Assembly: GCA_030446525.1 (NCBI GenBank)
Contig: JAUJNC010000087.1
Coordinates: 1 to 18,310 of the forward strand
Length of the DNA: 18,310 nucleotides
DNA from: Armatimonadaceae bacterium
GTDB taxonomy: Bacteria > Armatimonadota > Armatimonadia > Armatimonadales > Armatimonadaceae
Direction: 5' to 3'
Part shown: positions 9,831 through 17,330 of the stretch, one piece after another
Layout: the number at the start of each line of letters is the position of its first letter
Numbering within the stretch: the first letter of the stretch is position 1
Notes under the pieces: model-generated
The model's input: only the letters and a program-made list of their open reading frames with translations
Databases searched by the model: none
What the model was told of the DNA's origin: nothing
Made by a program: the position numbers and the translations under genes

Positions 9831-11177
9831 ATGCGCTACGAGCTGCTGCTGGACTATAGGGCCCGTCCCCCGCTGTTACGCTACGGGGCCGCACTCCTGG
9901 CGGTCGCGCTGGCGCTGCTGCTGAAGCTGCTCGTCGATCCCGTCCTCGGTAAAGCGACCCCCTTCCTCTTGTTCTTCATCGCCGTCATGAGCGCAGCGCC
10001 TGGTACGTAGGGCGGGGCTGTTCTTCACCCTCCTCGCCTGCGTCCTGGCTGAGCTACTTTTCCTCGCGCCCCCGTCCGCTCCTTCGCCGGTTCCCCACCC
10101 CGGCAGTCCACGTGCGGGCTGGGCGTCTTCCTGCTGGAGGGGATGCTGGTCACCCTGCTGCACGGGGCGCTGCGAACCGCACGCCAGCATGCCCAGGCAA
10201 GCACGCGGGCCACGGGGAAAGCGAAGCGCGTAACGAGCGATCCTGGCGACGGCGCTCGACGCCGTCATCACCATGGATGCGAGGGCAAGGTGGTCGAGTT
10301 CAACCCGGCGGCGAACGGACCTTCGGCTATGGCCGCGCCGGGGCGCTGGGCCGGCAGATGGAACTGTTGATCATCCCGCCGCCCCTGCGAGGCGCGCCGG
10401 CCTGACCTGGCGCACTACCTCGACCCACGGGGAAGGCCCCCTGCTCGGCAGGCGCTACGAGATCTCCGGCGTGCGCGCGGACGGCACCGAGTTCCCGGTC
10501 GAGTTGACGATCACCCGCATCCCCTGGGCGGCCGCCGCTATTCACCGGGTTCGTCCGTGACATCACCGAGCGCAAGCGCGCAGAGCGGGAGAACACGCGC
10601 CTGCTCGATGAGGTGCGGGAAGGGGCCCAGCGCCAGCGCGCGCCTTTTTGCGGGAGATGCTGTCGAGCCTGACCGAGGGCGGCTGCGCCTGTGTGACGCC
10701 CGCGGACCTGCGGAACCGTTCCCCCCGCCGGCGTCCCGGTGCCGCTCTCGAAGCCCACGCTGCGGCGCTGCGCAAGCAGGTCGAGGCGGTGGCCGGTTGG
10801 GCTTGCCCGCCGAGCGGAGCAGGACCTGGTGACGGCGGTCGGCGAGGCGTCCATGAACGCGGTCGTCCACGGGGCGGCGGCGAAGCGCGCGTGCACGCGA
10901 CCCTTCCGCGGGCAGGGTACAGGTCTGGGTGCGCGACCAGGGGACGGGCATCGCACCGGACGCGCTGCACCGGGCGACGCTGGAGCGGGGCTACACCACG
11001 GCGGGCAGCCTCGGCCACGGCTTCTGGATGATGCTCAAGACGGCGGACCGGATCTGGGTGTGCTCACCGGCCCCCTCCGGCACCACGCTGGTCCTGGAAC
11101 AGGGCCGCGAAGCGCCGGAGCCGGGCTGGCTGAACGACTACGACGCTTTCGCCGAGCAGACGTGCCACCGTGCGTGA
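9831..11177 (+). pseudogene. DUF4118-PAS-HATPase regulator, frame-broken
   Basis: Read across frames, this is a membrane sensor. First comes LRYGAALLAVALALLLKLLVD and FLLFFIAVMSAA, then LFFTLLACVLAELLFLAPP and VFLLEGMLVTLLHGALRTAR, matching the four-helix DUF4118 domain. A PAS domain follows (ALDAVITMDA, KVVEFNPAA, RTFGYGRAGALGRQM, RRYEISGVRADGTEFPVELT, TGFVRDITERKRAE). The C-terminal part is an RsbW-like HATPase_c_2 domain (EQDLVTAVGEASMNAVVHG, VRDQGTGIAPDALHR, LGHGFWMMLKTADRIWV). There is no His phospho-acceptor segment, so an anti-sigma or serine-kinase type output is more likely than a two-component kinase. At least seven frame changes are needed between about 10000 and 10930, including a lost T near 10543. 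The start is uncertain: ATG 9831 is used; ATG 9792 in the same frame is possible. Ends with TGA at 11175-11177. Confidence 0.75.
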
Positions 11178-11622
11178 GCACCGGCGCAGAGCCACGGCTG
11201 CGCGCTTCCGCCCGAAAGGCGACACCCGCCGGCGTGGGGTACACGCCGCGCAGGTGTGGACCTGAGGGAGCCTGTGGGGACGAAACTCGCGCCCTGCCCC
11301 TGCGGGGCGGCTGCCACTGGCAAAAGGCCGCCATGGAGCCGGAGAAAGCGCCGGAACACGCGGTATGCCTGCTGACGGATGAGGACTTCCGCGACACCAC
11401 TGCGACGCGTGCTTCGGGCAGGCCGTGCCCCGGAACGAGCGCGCGGGGTGGAAACGGCTGCAAGCGGCGTAGCGTCTGCTGCCACGGGAACCTGCCTGAA
11501 GCAGGGGCAGACGTCCCTGTGGAAAACACCGGGAACGGGACGGCTGCCCTGTTGCAGGCCGCGCGCCATATGTTAGAGTGACATAGATGTGCGCGAGATG
11601 GGGGTCATAAGGAGACTCCGAT
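11178..11622 (+). other. 445-base stretch without a supportable gene
   Basis: No conserved protein is recognised on either strand. A frame from ATG 11334 begins MEPEKAPEHAVCLLTDEDFRD. If shifted by one base near 11398 it continues CDACFGQAVPRNERAGWKRL to a stop near 11471, which could be a small CxxC zinc-binding peptide broken like its neighbours. That reading needs an indel and has only a weak ribosome site, so it is not called as a gene. A short repeat CCTGC-CTGAA-GCAGG lies near 11491-11505. Confidence 0.4.
11609..11614 (+). promoter_or_regulatory. Ribosome-binding site of the DUF457-like gene
   Basis: AAGGAG lies 8 bases before the ATG at 11623. It fixes the start of a gene whose reading frame breaks soon afterwards. 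Confidence 0.7.
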
Positions 11623-12180
11623 ATGCCGTACTTCTTCCGGGGTGATTCTGTTCGTGGTCGGAAGCTTTATCGGGCTCCAAGTTCGCCGATTTCGACCATT
11701 CGTTCCGGTGGCTGCCGCTCATCGACCACCGCTCCATCCTCACTCATAGTTTCCTGGTCCCGCTGTCCTCATCTGGGCGTTGCGTAAGCACCTGGACATG
11801 CCGGTCCGCCTCTTCGCGATGGGCGTCTGCCTCGGGACGGCGGTACACCTGGGCTTCGACCTGTTCCTCGGTGTGGTGTAGCTACTCCTTGATCCACGTG
11901 CCCTTCTACGGGTGGGTACTCGCCGGTGTTGTCGTGGGCCTGGATACTGGCCAGCCTCTTCGCGTGCTTCCTTATGGCCTCGCTCCTGCTGCGCAGGATC
12001 GGTGAGTTCTATCTGGCACTGCTGGGGCTGATCACCCTCTACGGCATCTCGGCGGCCCATGAGCCGCGGGCCTCCTTCTGGGCGCTCGTGGTACTGGTGC
12101 CGGCCGCCTTTATCGCCTTTGTCCTGCCGCGGCGCACGTCGGAGACGGGCGATTGGCCCTTCGGCACGGGGCGGTTGTGA
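11623..12180 (+). pseudogene. DUF457/YdjM-like membrane protein, frame-broken
   Basis: Assembling frames gives MPYFFRG, VILFVVGSF, KFADFDHSFRWLPLIDHRS, ILTHSFLVPL, MPVRLFAMGVCLGTAVHLGFD, SLIHVPFYGW, WAWILASLFACFLMASLLL, FYLALLGLITLYGI and WALVVLVPAAFIAFVLPRR, ending at TGA 12180. The DHRSxLTHS motif with hydrophobic helices resembles DUF457 (YdjM) inner-membrane proteins, annotated as metal-dependent hydrolases; their substrate is unclear. Four or more frame changes lie between 11640 and 11930; from 11926 to the end one frame is clean. The ribosome site and the preserved residues argue for a recently functional gene or for local sequence errors. It follows the PAS-HATPase gene on the same strand after 445 bases. 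Confidence 0.65.
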
Positions 12181-12326
12181 GGCGCCGCAAGAGGCGGCTC
12201 GCCGGTACGCTCAAGATGTGCGCGGGGTAAGAGAAGACGGGATTGTACGAAGAGATGCGGGCACAGATCTTGCGGCTGTTCGATCAATTGAGTTTGGGTT
12301 GACCGTGGAGCAAGAGGAGGATTCTC
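12181..12326 (+). other. Intergenic region before the secreted two-domain protein
   Basis: A short stem GCCGC (12184-12188) / GCGGC (12194-12198) follows the DUF457-like stop directly but has no T-tract. A tiny frame ending LYEEMRAQILRLFDQLSLG closes at 12303; it lacks a proper start codon and is not called. AGGAGG at 12315-12320 is the ribosome site of the next gene. Confidence 0.35.
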
Positions 12327-13814
12327 ATGGTAAGCAATCGTGTTTTCTGGGCGGGCCTGGTGCTCGCGTCCGTGTCCATCCTCTCCGCCGGTGTGGCGGC
12401 ACAAGAGCGGGGTCGCCCCGAACTGCCCCCCGGCTTCACTGATGTGCGGGAGCGGCCCGCCACGGCTTCCGCGGAACGAGCCTCCGGGAAGCAAATGCCG
12501 GTCGCCGGGACCCGAGTCCGGCTGGTGCCACCCCCCGGCTTCACACCCTCAACCCGGTTCCCCGGCTATGGGCAACAGGCTACCGGCGCCTCGCTGATGG
12601 TGACCGAGTTGCCCGGCCCCGTCCATCCGCTGTCCGCGGGGTTCTCCGATCCGGCCGCTCTGGCCAAACGCGGCATGACCCTGCTGGGCAGGCAGAGCGT
12701 CGAACTCGGTGGTCGGAAGGGCCTGCTGCTGCATGTGGGGCAGAGCGCCAGCGGCACCGACTACCGCAAGTGGGTCCTGCTGTTAGGCGACGGAACCGAA
12801 TCGGTCATAGTCACCGCCGCGTTCCCGCGCGGGCAGGAAAGGACGCTGTCAGACCCCCTCAAGGCCAGCGTCCTCACCACCCGGTGGGACCAGAAGAAGG
12901 TGGTCTCCCCGGGCGAGGGGCTGACGTTCGCCGTGACACCGGGCGGCGATCTGAAGTTGGCCAAGCGGGTGTCCAACATGCTGCTCTACACCCGGGGCGG
13001 CGCTTTCCCCAGCCCGTCGGTCGATGACCCCGTATTCCTCGTCGGCCCCTCGCTCTCGGAAGCGTCAATACCCGACCCGGAAGCCTTCTCCAAGGCGCGG
13101 GTGCTCTCGACGGCGTCCCTTGCCGCGACCCAGGTGGAGTCGAGCCGCAAGATCGCCGTCGACGGCCTGAGCGGGTACGAGATCGTGGCACGGGCGAAGG
13201 ACGCCAAGGGAGGGTGGCCCGTCACGGTGTACCAGGCCACTGTGTTCGAGGGCCAGGCTTACTACATCCTGCAGGGGATCGTCAGCGCCAAGAACGGGGG
13301 ACGCTACTTGCCCGTCTTCCGGGCGACGGCGCAGTCGTTCCGGCGCGCGAAGAGCGCCATGGGTGGCAACGCCACTTTGCCGGCGAGGGACGGGAATAGC
13401 GACCGTGCCTCCGCGCCGGCCGTGCTGCCGCCGGCGCCGCCCGCGCCCACGAGCAGCTCGTCGATCCCACCCAGCAGCGATGCCGCGGCACCAGCCCGGT
13501 TGGATGCCGCTGCGGGGCTGCGGTCCGAACGCAGCCGGCCCGTGGAGACGTTCACGACCGCGGTGGTCGACGTCCTGGGCGGCGATATCCTTCTGATTCG
13601 CCGCAACCTGGTGGAGACGAAAGTACGCCTCGCAAATCCGGCCGCGATGAAGCTGGCCGCGGACCAACTCAAGGGCAAGCTGCTGCGCTTCGACGTGTGG
13701 AACAAGGAAGCGGACGGCACCCTCGTCGCCGACGTGACCTCGGAAACCGACGAAGACGTTCACAAGAAGATCAGGAACAGCACGCTCATAGGTGTCGATA
13801 CGGAACGCTCATAA
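12327..13814 (+). CDS. Secreted protein with two PsbP-like modules, unknown function
   Basis: This intact 495-residue frame starts at ATG with AGGAGG 6 bases upstream. Residues 1-25 form a signal peptide (VFWAGLVLASVSILSAGVAAQ). A first module (about 63-188) reads VRLVPPPGFTPSTRFPGY, SLMVTELPGPV, GRKGLLLHVGQ and PLKASVLTTRW. A second, more diverged module (about 195-345) reads VDGLSGYEIVARAKD, VYQATVFEGQAYYILQG and FRATAQSFRR. Both resemble the PsbP/DUF1795-type fold by pattern; this is a weak family call. A Pro/Ser/Ala-rich linker (about 365-395) leads to a C-terminal segment (about 405-490: TAVVDVLGGDILLIRRNLVET, LKGKLLRFDVWNKEADGTLV) that I do not recognise. The last codons and the stop lie in a tandem duplication at 13782-13824, so the native C-terminus may differ. 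No enzyme motif is seen. Confidence 0.85.
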   Translation: MVSNRVFWAGLVLASVSILSAGVAAQERGRPELPPGFTDVRERPATASAERASGKQMPVAGTRVRLVPPPGFTPSTRFPGYGQQATGASLMVTELPGPVHPLSAGFSDPAALAKRGMTLLGRQSVELGGRKGLLLHVGQSASGTDYRKWVLLLGDGTESVIVTAAFPRGQERTLSDPLKASVLTTRWDQKKVVSPGEGLTFAVTPGGDLKLAKRVSNMLLYTRGGAFPSPSVDDPVFLVGPSLSEASIPDPEAFSKARVLSTASLAATQVESSRKIAVDGLSGYEIVARAKDAKGGWPVTVYQATVFEGQAYYILQGIVSAKNGGRYLPVFRATAQSFRRAKSAMGGNATLPARDGNSDRASAPAVLPPAPPAPTSSSSIPPSSDAAAPARLDAAAGLRSERSRPVETFTTAVVDVLGGDILLIRRNLVETKVRLANPAAMKLAADQLKGKLLRFDVWNKEADGTLVADVTSETDEDVHKKIRNSTLIGVDTERS

Positions 13815-13824
13815 GTGTCGATAC
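13782..13824 (+). repeat. Tandem duplication across the stop codon
   Basis: A 20-base unit at 13782-13801 recurs at 13805-13824 with one mismatch (G to A) and a 3-base spacer, a period of 23. The second copy supplies the TAA stop (13812-13814) of the preceding gene because the period is not a multiple of three. Confidence 0.85.
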
Positions 13825-14047
13825 CGATACTTCCGCGCCGACGGCATCGGGACCGAGGCCGCTGCCCGATCTTCAATGTCGGCCTCAAACCGTTCTTGAA
13901 GGCCGCATGATTTATGACCAGGCCTCAACTATACCACGGTGCCGCCAGGGGGCTGCATCGGGGCCTCCTCGTGCATGCGGCCCCCAGGCCTCGGTGCTAT
14001 GCAGGGCCACGCGATTACCGCCCGGAGCTTGCGGCGTGGCAAGCGGC
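13815..14047. other. Intergenic region between convergent genes
   Basis: No gene is supported. An imperfect stem is formed by GGGGGC-TGCA near 13947 and TGCA-(4)-GCCCCC near 13972-13985, and CCAGGCCTC occurs twice (near 13918 and 13983). The frame of the upstream gene would run through this region if the 23-base duplication were removed, but the composition does not look clearly coding. Confidence 0.35.
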
Positions 14048-14075
14048 AGGCCGGGACTTTCGGGCCGGCCTTTTT
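14048..14075 (+). terminator. Rho-independent terminator, plus strand
   Basis: AGGCCGG (14048-14054) pairs with CCGGCCT (14065-14071) around a 10-base loop, followed by TTTT (14072-14075), a run of five T with the last stem base. It would end transcription of the secreted two-domain gene. Its T-tract overlaps the stop codon (14074-14076) of the opposing VOC gene. Confidence 0.65.
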
Positions 14076-14598
14076 AGGTTTCCGTTGGGGGTTCGTTAAG
14101 CAAGCTCCGGAGGTCGAGTCGCCGCGTGAACATCGCCAAACCGCCGCCGGGCGTGCGCGGCCACATCCCCTCGGGACGGTCCCAGTACAGCTCCACTCCG
14201 TTGTCGTCCGGGTCGCGCAGGTAAAGGGCTTCGCTCACGCCGTGATCGCTGGCGCCGTCAAGGGGGATGTCCGCAGCGATCAATCGGCGCAGCGCGTCGG
14301 CGAGCGCCGCGCGTGTCGGGTAAAGGACGGCGAGGTGGTAAAGCCCTGTCGCGCCGGCGGCCGGCGGCGGACCGCCGAGGCTTTCCCACGTGTTCAGCCC
14401 GATGTGATGGTGATAGCCGCCGGCCGATACGAACGCCGCGTCCTCACCGTAGCGTTGGGTGAGTTCGAAGCCGAGAACGCCGCAGTAGAAACCGAGCGCC
14501 CGTTCCAGGTCGGCGACCTTGAGATGCACGTGGCCGACGCGGACCCGCGGGTCGATCGGGCGGGGGGTGCCGTTGCTCGTTATTCCGGGTGTGGCCAT
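14074..14598 (-). CDS. VOC-family (catechol 2,3-dioxygenase/glyoxalase-like) protein
   Basis: This 174-residue protein has the vicinal-oxygen-chelate fold. It contains VRVGHVHLKVADLERALGFYCGVLGF (first metal His in GHVHL), the YHHHIGLNTWES signature of CatE/YfiE-like members, GLYHLAVLYP with the second His, and DPDDNGVELYWDRP with the Glu ligand. The family uses Fe or Mn/Ni for ring cleavage, isomerisation or detoxification; the substrate cannot be read here. There is no signal peptide, so it is cytoplasmic. It is the last gene of a minus-strand series and lies 60 bases after the repeat-rich gene. No clear ribosome site precedes the ATG, so weak translation is possible. The 3' end overlaps the plus-strand terminator. 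The frame is intact. Confidence 0.9.
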   Translation of the reverse strand: MATPGITSNGTPRPIDPRVRVGHVHLKVADLERALGFYCGVLGFELTQRYGEDAAFVSAGGYHHHIGLNTWESLGGPPPAAGATGLYHLAVLYPTRAALADALRRLIAADIPLDGASDHGVSEALYLRDPDDNGVELYWDRPEGMWPRTPGGGLAMFTRRLDLRSLLNEPPTET

Positions 14599-14658
14599 GA
14601 ACGTTTATGGATCGTCAAAATCTACCGTGTGCGGTACGAATCCAGAAAAGCGGGTTTG

Positions 14659-15583
14659 CTACGCCCGTTCCCGCAGCATGGCGCGGATCAAGAAGGCGAT
14701 CCCCACCAGACCGCCCAGGGTCAGGAACAGGCGCAGCCAGTGGAAGCCGCCGGAAACGTACACCCCGTTCGTGTAAAGGGGCGGGTGGAAGTAGAAGAAC
14801 GGGCTGAAGGGCGTGTAGTAGTACCAGCGCGGCGCGCCCCAGCCGTAGCTGTAGTCGCTCCACCCGCCCCGGTACGCGGCCACCGACGGCCTGCCGCGGT
14901 ACACGTACGGCGCCGTGGGCCGGCCCTGGTAGCTGCTCGGCCCGAAGGAACCCCCGCCCGGCGCGCGCGGCGTCGTGACCGGCGGCACGCCCAGGTTGCC
15001 GGACGCGGCCCGGGGTGCGGGCCGCGTCGCCGAGGTGACGCCGCTCGTGGCGGGGTCGCGCCGGCCCGCCGTCACCGATCCGCCGCCGAAGGGGCGGTTG
15101 CCGCCGCCGAACGAACCGGGCGACGGGGCGTTACCGCCCGGAGGCGCGGTGATGACCGGCGGCTGTGTGGACACGCCCGGGGGCGTCGCGCCCAGGCTGC
15201 CCGACGCCGCCCGCTCGCCGGGGCGGGTCGACGACACCGCTCCGCTCGTGGCGGGCGTGCGCGGCGTCGCGGTGATGGTCGAACCGCCGCCGCCGAAGGG
15301 GCGGTTGCCGCCGCCGAACGAGCCCGTGGGGGCCGGGGGCGGGGTGCCCACCGCAGGCGGCGGGGCGGGCGGCCGGGCGGCGGGGTGTTTACGACCGGGG
15401 CGCGGAGCGCCGCCCGCCGAAGAACCCGCCGAACCCGCCGCCGCCGGGGCGGCTGCCGCCGAAACTGGGACGGCGGCCGAACGAGCCGCCGCGCCGCTGG
15501 GCCTCGGCGGGTACCGTGGTGGAGCCTACCAGGACGAGGGCGGCGAGCGTTGACCCGAACACTCTGGTGAAAGATGTGCGCAC
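14659..15583 (-). pseudogene. Exported Phe/Gly/Pro-rich repeat protein, frame-interrupted
   Basis: The GTG start at 15583 has AGGAGG 5 bases upstream, and that site overlaps the TAG of the upstream gene, so the pair is coupled. The N-terminus is a signal peptide (VFGSTLAALVLVGSTTVPAEA) followed by Arg/Gly/Phe-rich sequence. The first frame stops at 15389. From about 15370 another frame continues to 14659 with the same composition, so this is one gene with one or two indels near 15370-15400 in C-rich sequence. The second part holds two copies of a unit of about 69 residues (SFGGGNRPFGGG, PATSG, RAASG.LG), then a Tyr/Trp/Phe-rich segment (SYGWGAPRWYYYTPFSPFFYF). It ends in one membrane helix (LRLFLTLGGLVGIAFLIRAML). 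A surface or envelope role is inferred. No family is recognised. Confidence 0.6.
15081..15321 (-). repeat. Two long direct repeats inside the Phe/Gly-rich gene
   Basis: A GC-rich stretch of about 34 bases beginning at 15081 recurs at 15288, a period of 207 bases (69 codons). It encodes SFGGGNRPFGGG in both copies, and the following residues also align (PATSG, RAASG). The in-frame period shows duplication of a protein module. Confidence 0.75.
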
Positions 15584-15592
15584 TGTTTCCTC

Positions 15593-16066
15593 CTAAAGAA
15601 ACGCGACCTGGGTGATCTCGTCGGGGCGGAACCGGCTGCTCTTGAAGAAGCTGATGAAGCCCTGCACCACGTTATCCGGATAATTAATGTCGAGGAACAG
15701 CTCGACGATCGTTTCCGTCACCTCGACCCCTTCGTAAAAGACGCGAGTGTCCTCGAAGGTGAAAAAGGGGCTGTTGCATTCCACCCGGATGTCGGTCCCC
15801 ACCCCCTGGCCGCTCACGCCCGATATCTGGATGTCCAGGATGCCGGGGAAGATGCCCTGCCGCGGCAGGATGACCTGGTCGCCGTCGCCGTTGACGTACA
15901 TGGGGACGACGAACGCCTCCGCGCCGCCGCCGTCGATGCGGTCGAAGACGTTGCGCTCGACCCGGTAGTGGAGGAAGAGCTGGGCGGCCGGGACCTCCTC
16001 GCCATGGTTGTAGAGGTTGGTCCCGTCCCAGGTCTTGTCCGTGATGAACAAGTAGTTGTTGGCCAT
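15593..16066 (-). CDS. Conserved-looking 157-residue protein, unknown function
   Basis: The intact frame starts at ATG with AAGGAGG (16071-16077) at a 4-base spacing, a strong site. The sequence begins MANNYLFITDKTWDGTNLYN and has no signal peptide. It alternates short hydrophobic and polar stretches (AFVVPMYVNGDGDQVILP, GILDIQISGVSGQGVGTDIRV, RVFYEGVEVTETIVELFLDI) typical of a beta-rich fold, and ends with FISFFKSSRFRPDEITQVAFL. The protein is acidic. It is translationally coupled to the Phe/Gly-rich exported protein, which starts 9 bases after its stop, so the two may work together. I do not recognise the family. Confidence 0.75.
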   Translation of the reverse strand: MANNYLFITDKTWDGTNLYNHGEEVPAAQLFLHYRVERNVFDRIDGGGAEAFVVPMYVNGDGDQVILPRQGIFPGILDIQISGVSGQGVGTDIRVECNSPFFTFEDTRVFYEGVEVTETIVELFLDINYPDNVVQGFISFFKSSRFRPDEITQVAFL

Positions 16067-16129
16067 GTGTCCTCCTTTATTATACGACGACTCGCGCGGA
16101 AACGTTTGTTACAGGCCGGCTTCTTCGGT

Positions 16130-17041
16130 TCAGAGCGCGGCGGGTGGCACCTGGGTGGCGCCGCTGGCGTCCGCCCGCGCGGGCTCGTCGACGTAGCGCC
16201 CGTGCTCCGGCACGGCGATGCGGTCGAAGTCGCGCGCCAGGGTATGGAGCGCCGCGCGCATCTGGGCCCCGCGCATCGCCGGCCCGTGCCCGGTCACCGC
16301 GATCTCGGGCTCCAGCGCCGCCAGGCGCTCGACCGAGGCGCGCGCCTGGACCCAGTCCGGCGTGTAGTACATGGGCGGGCCGTGCATCTCCGGACGCTGG
16401 GTCGCTACAGCGTAGGCGGACTCCTGCGCCGTCGTGATGAAGGCGTCGCCGGCGATGATCGTCCGGTCCGACTCGCGCCAGAGCGAGACGTGCCCCGGCG
16501 TGTGGCCCGGCGTGTGGATCCAGCGCCAGCCCGGCATGTGGGGCACGTCGCCGCCGGGCGGGAGGGCCCGGAGGCGGGGGGCCACGTCCACGGGGCCGCG
16601 CGGGTAGAAGCGCGAAAGCGCGGCCATCAGGCCGCCGCCCACCGACGGGTCGGGCGGCGGGTAGGCGGAGCGGCCGTCGAGATACGGCCGCTCGAGCTCG
16701 TGCGCGTAAATCGGGGCGTCCCAGCGCGCGGCGAGATCCTCGAGCGCGCCCACGTGGTCGAAGTGCCCGTGCGTCAAAACGATCGCCGCGGGGCGCGCGT
16801 CCGGCCCGAAGCGCTCCTCGGCGGCGCCGGCGATGAGGCCGGCGGTGGCCATCACGCCGGCGTCGATCAGCACCCACGCGCGGTCGCCCGCGCCGGGTGC
16901 GCCGTAGAAGGCGACGTTGGCGATCGCCAGCCGCTTGTAGGCCAGGTCCGGCGTGACCTCGTGCGTGCCGTCGTCCCGTGCGGCGTCGTGCTGCGGGCTG
17001 TCGGCACGGCTCGCGGGGTCGAGAGGTATCTGGTGTTCCAC
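16130..17041 (-). CDS. Metallo-beta-lactamase-fold hydrolase
   Basis: This 303-residue protein starts at GTG 17041 with GGAGG 5 bases upstream. The diagnostic THGHFDHVGAL motif (His91, His93, Asp95, His96) is followed by HTPGHTPGHVSLW (His180 as likely ligand), AGDAFITT (Asp199) and TGHGPAM (His252), a complete dinuclear metal set. The general architecture fits glyoxalase-II-like or lactonase-like hydrolases of the superfamily; the substrate cannot be assigned. No signal peptide is seen, so it is cytoplasmic. It is divergent from the RNA helicase gene and heads a minus-strand series (157-residue protein 63 bases downstream). The frame is intact. Confidence 0.9.
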   Translation of the reverse strand: MEHQIPLDPASRADSPQHDAARDDGTHEVTPDLAYKRLAIANVAFYGAPGAGDRAWVLIDAGVMATAGLIAGAAEERFGPDARPAAIVLTHGHFDHVGALEDLAARWDAPIYAHELERPYLDGRSAYPPPDPSVGGGLMAALSRFYPRGPVDVAPRLRALPPGGDVPHMPGWRWIHTPGHTPGHVSLWRESDRTIIAGDAFITTAQESAYAVATQRPEMHGPPMYYTPDWVQARASVERLAALEPEIAVTGHGPAMRGAQMRAALHTLARDFDRIAVPEHGRYVDEPARADASGATQVPPAAL

Positions 17042-17330
17042 TGCATCCTCCGTAGCGGCGTGAAAGCCGCTCTCAATGTACCCAGAAACGCCGCGCGGCG
17101 CTCAAGACCGCCGCGCGCCTTTCTGGCGGGTTTCTGTTTTCGTGGTACAATGGAGTATCACTTTCGATAAACGTGCATCGCCGTGTTGTTTCGCACCCCG
17201 GTTAGCCTTTAACACCCTGTTCGTGGTTTTCTCCCGATCACCCCGACCGTTGCACCCGATTCGCCATCTGCCTGAACCGGACTCAAGCGCTCGCGCGGAG
17301 GCAGGCCGATTTCAGGAGATTGTAGTTTCC
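17042..17330. other. Divergent regulatory region with hairpins and a long helicase leader
   Basis: A 9-base-pair stem (17092-17100 with 17109-17117, 8-base loop) and a small stem (17055-17059 with 17066-17070) lie next to the hydrolase start. On the minus side TTGAGC and TACATT are 19 bases apart, a weak promoter for the hydrolase. On the plus side an extended -10 lies at 17143-17151, which leaves about 170 bases of helicase leader. No open frame of note is seen. Confidence 0.5.
17143..17151 (+). promoter_or_regulatory. Extended -10 promoter element for the DEAD-box gene
   Basis: TGGTACAAT contains TGn plus a good -10 hexamer (TACAAT at 17146-17151) in an AT-richer patch. No recognisable -35 lies 17 bases upstream, which is tolerated by extended -10 promoters. 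The start site would be near 17158. Confidence 0.5.

Noticed and set aside
12244..12303. Tiny frame ending LYEEMRAQILRLFDQLSLG
   Set aside because: No ATG or GTG start with a ribosome site, fewer than 25 codons, and no homologue recognised.
15081..15321. CRISPR-like or mobile repeat
   Set aside because: Only two copies, 207 bases apart and in frame within a coding sequence; they are protein-module repeats.
13939..15570. 543-residue plus-strand open frame across the VOC and repeat-protein genes
   Set aside because: Antisense to well-supported minus-strand genes; the C-terminal half is Arg/Gly repeats created by the opposite-strand Gly/Pro repeats.
16079..16084. TATAAT on the minus strand before the 157-residue protein
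   Set aside because: A transcript from it would start inside the ribosome-binding site, and no -35 is present at the right distance.
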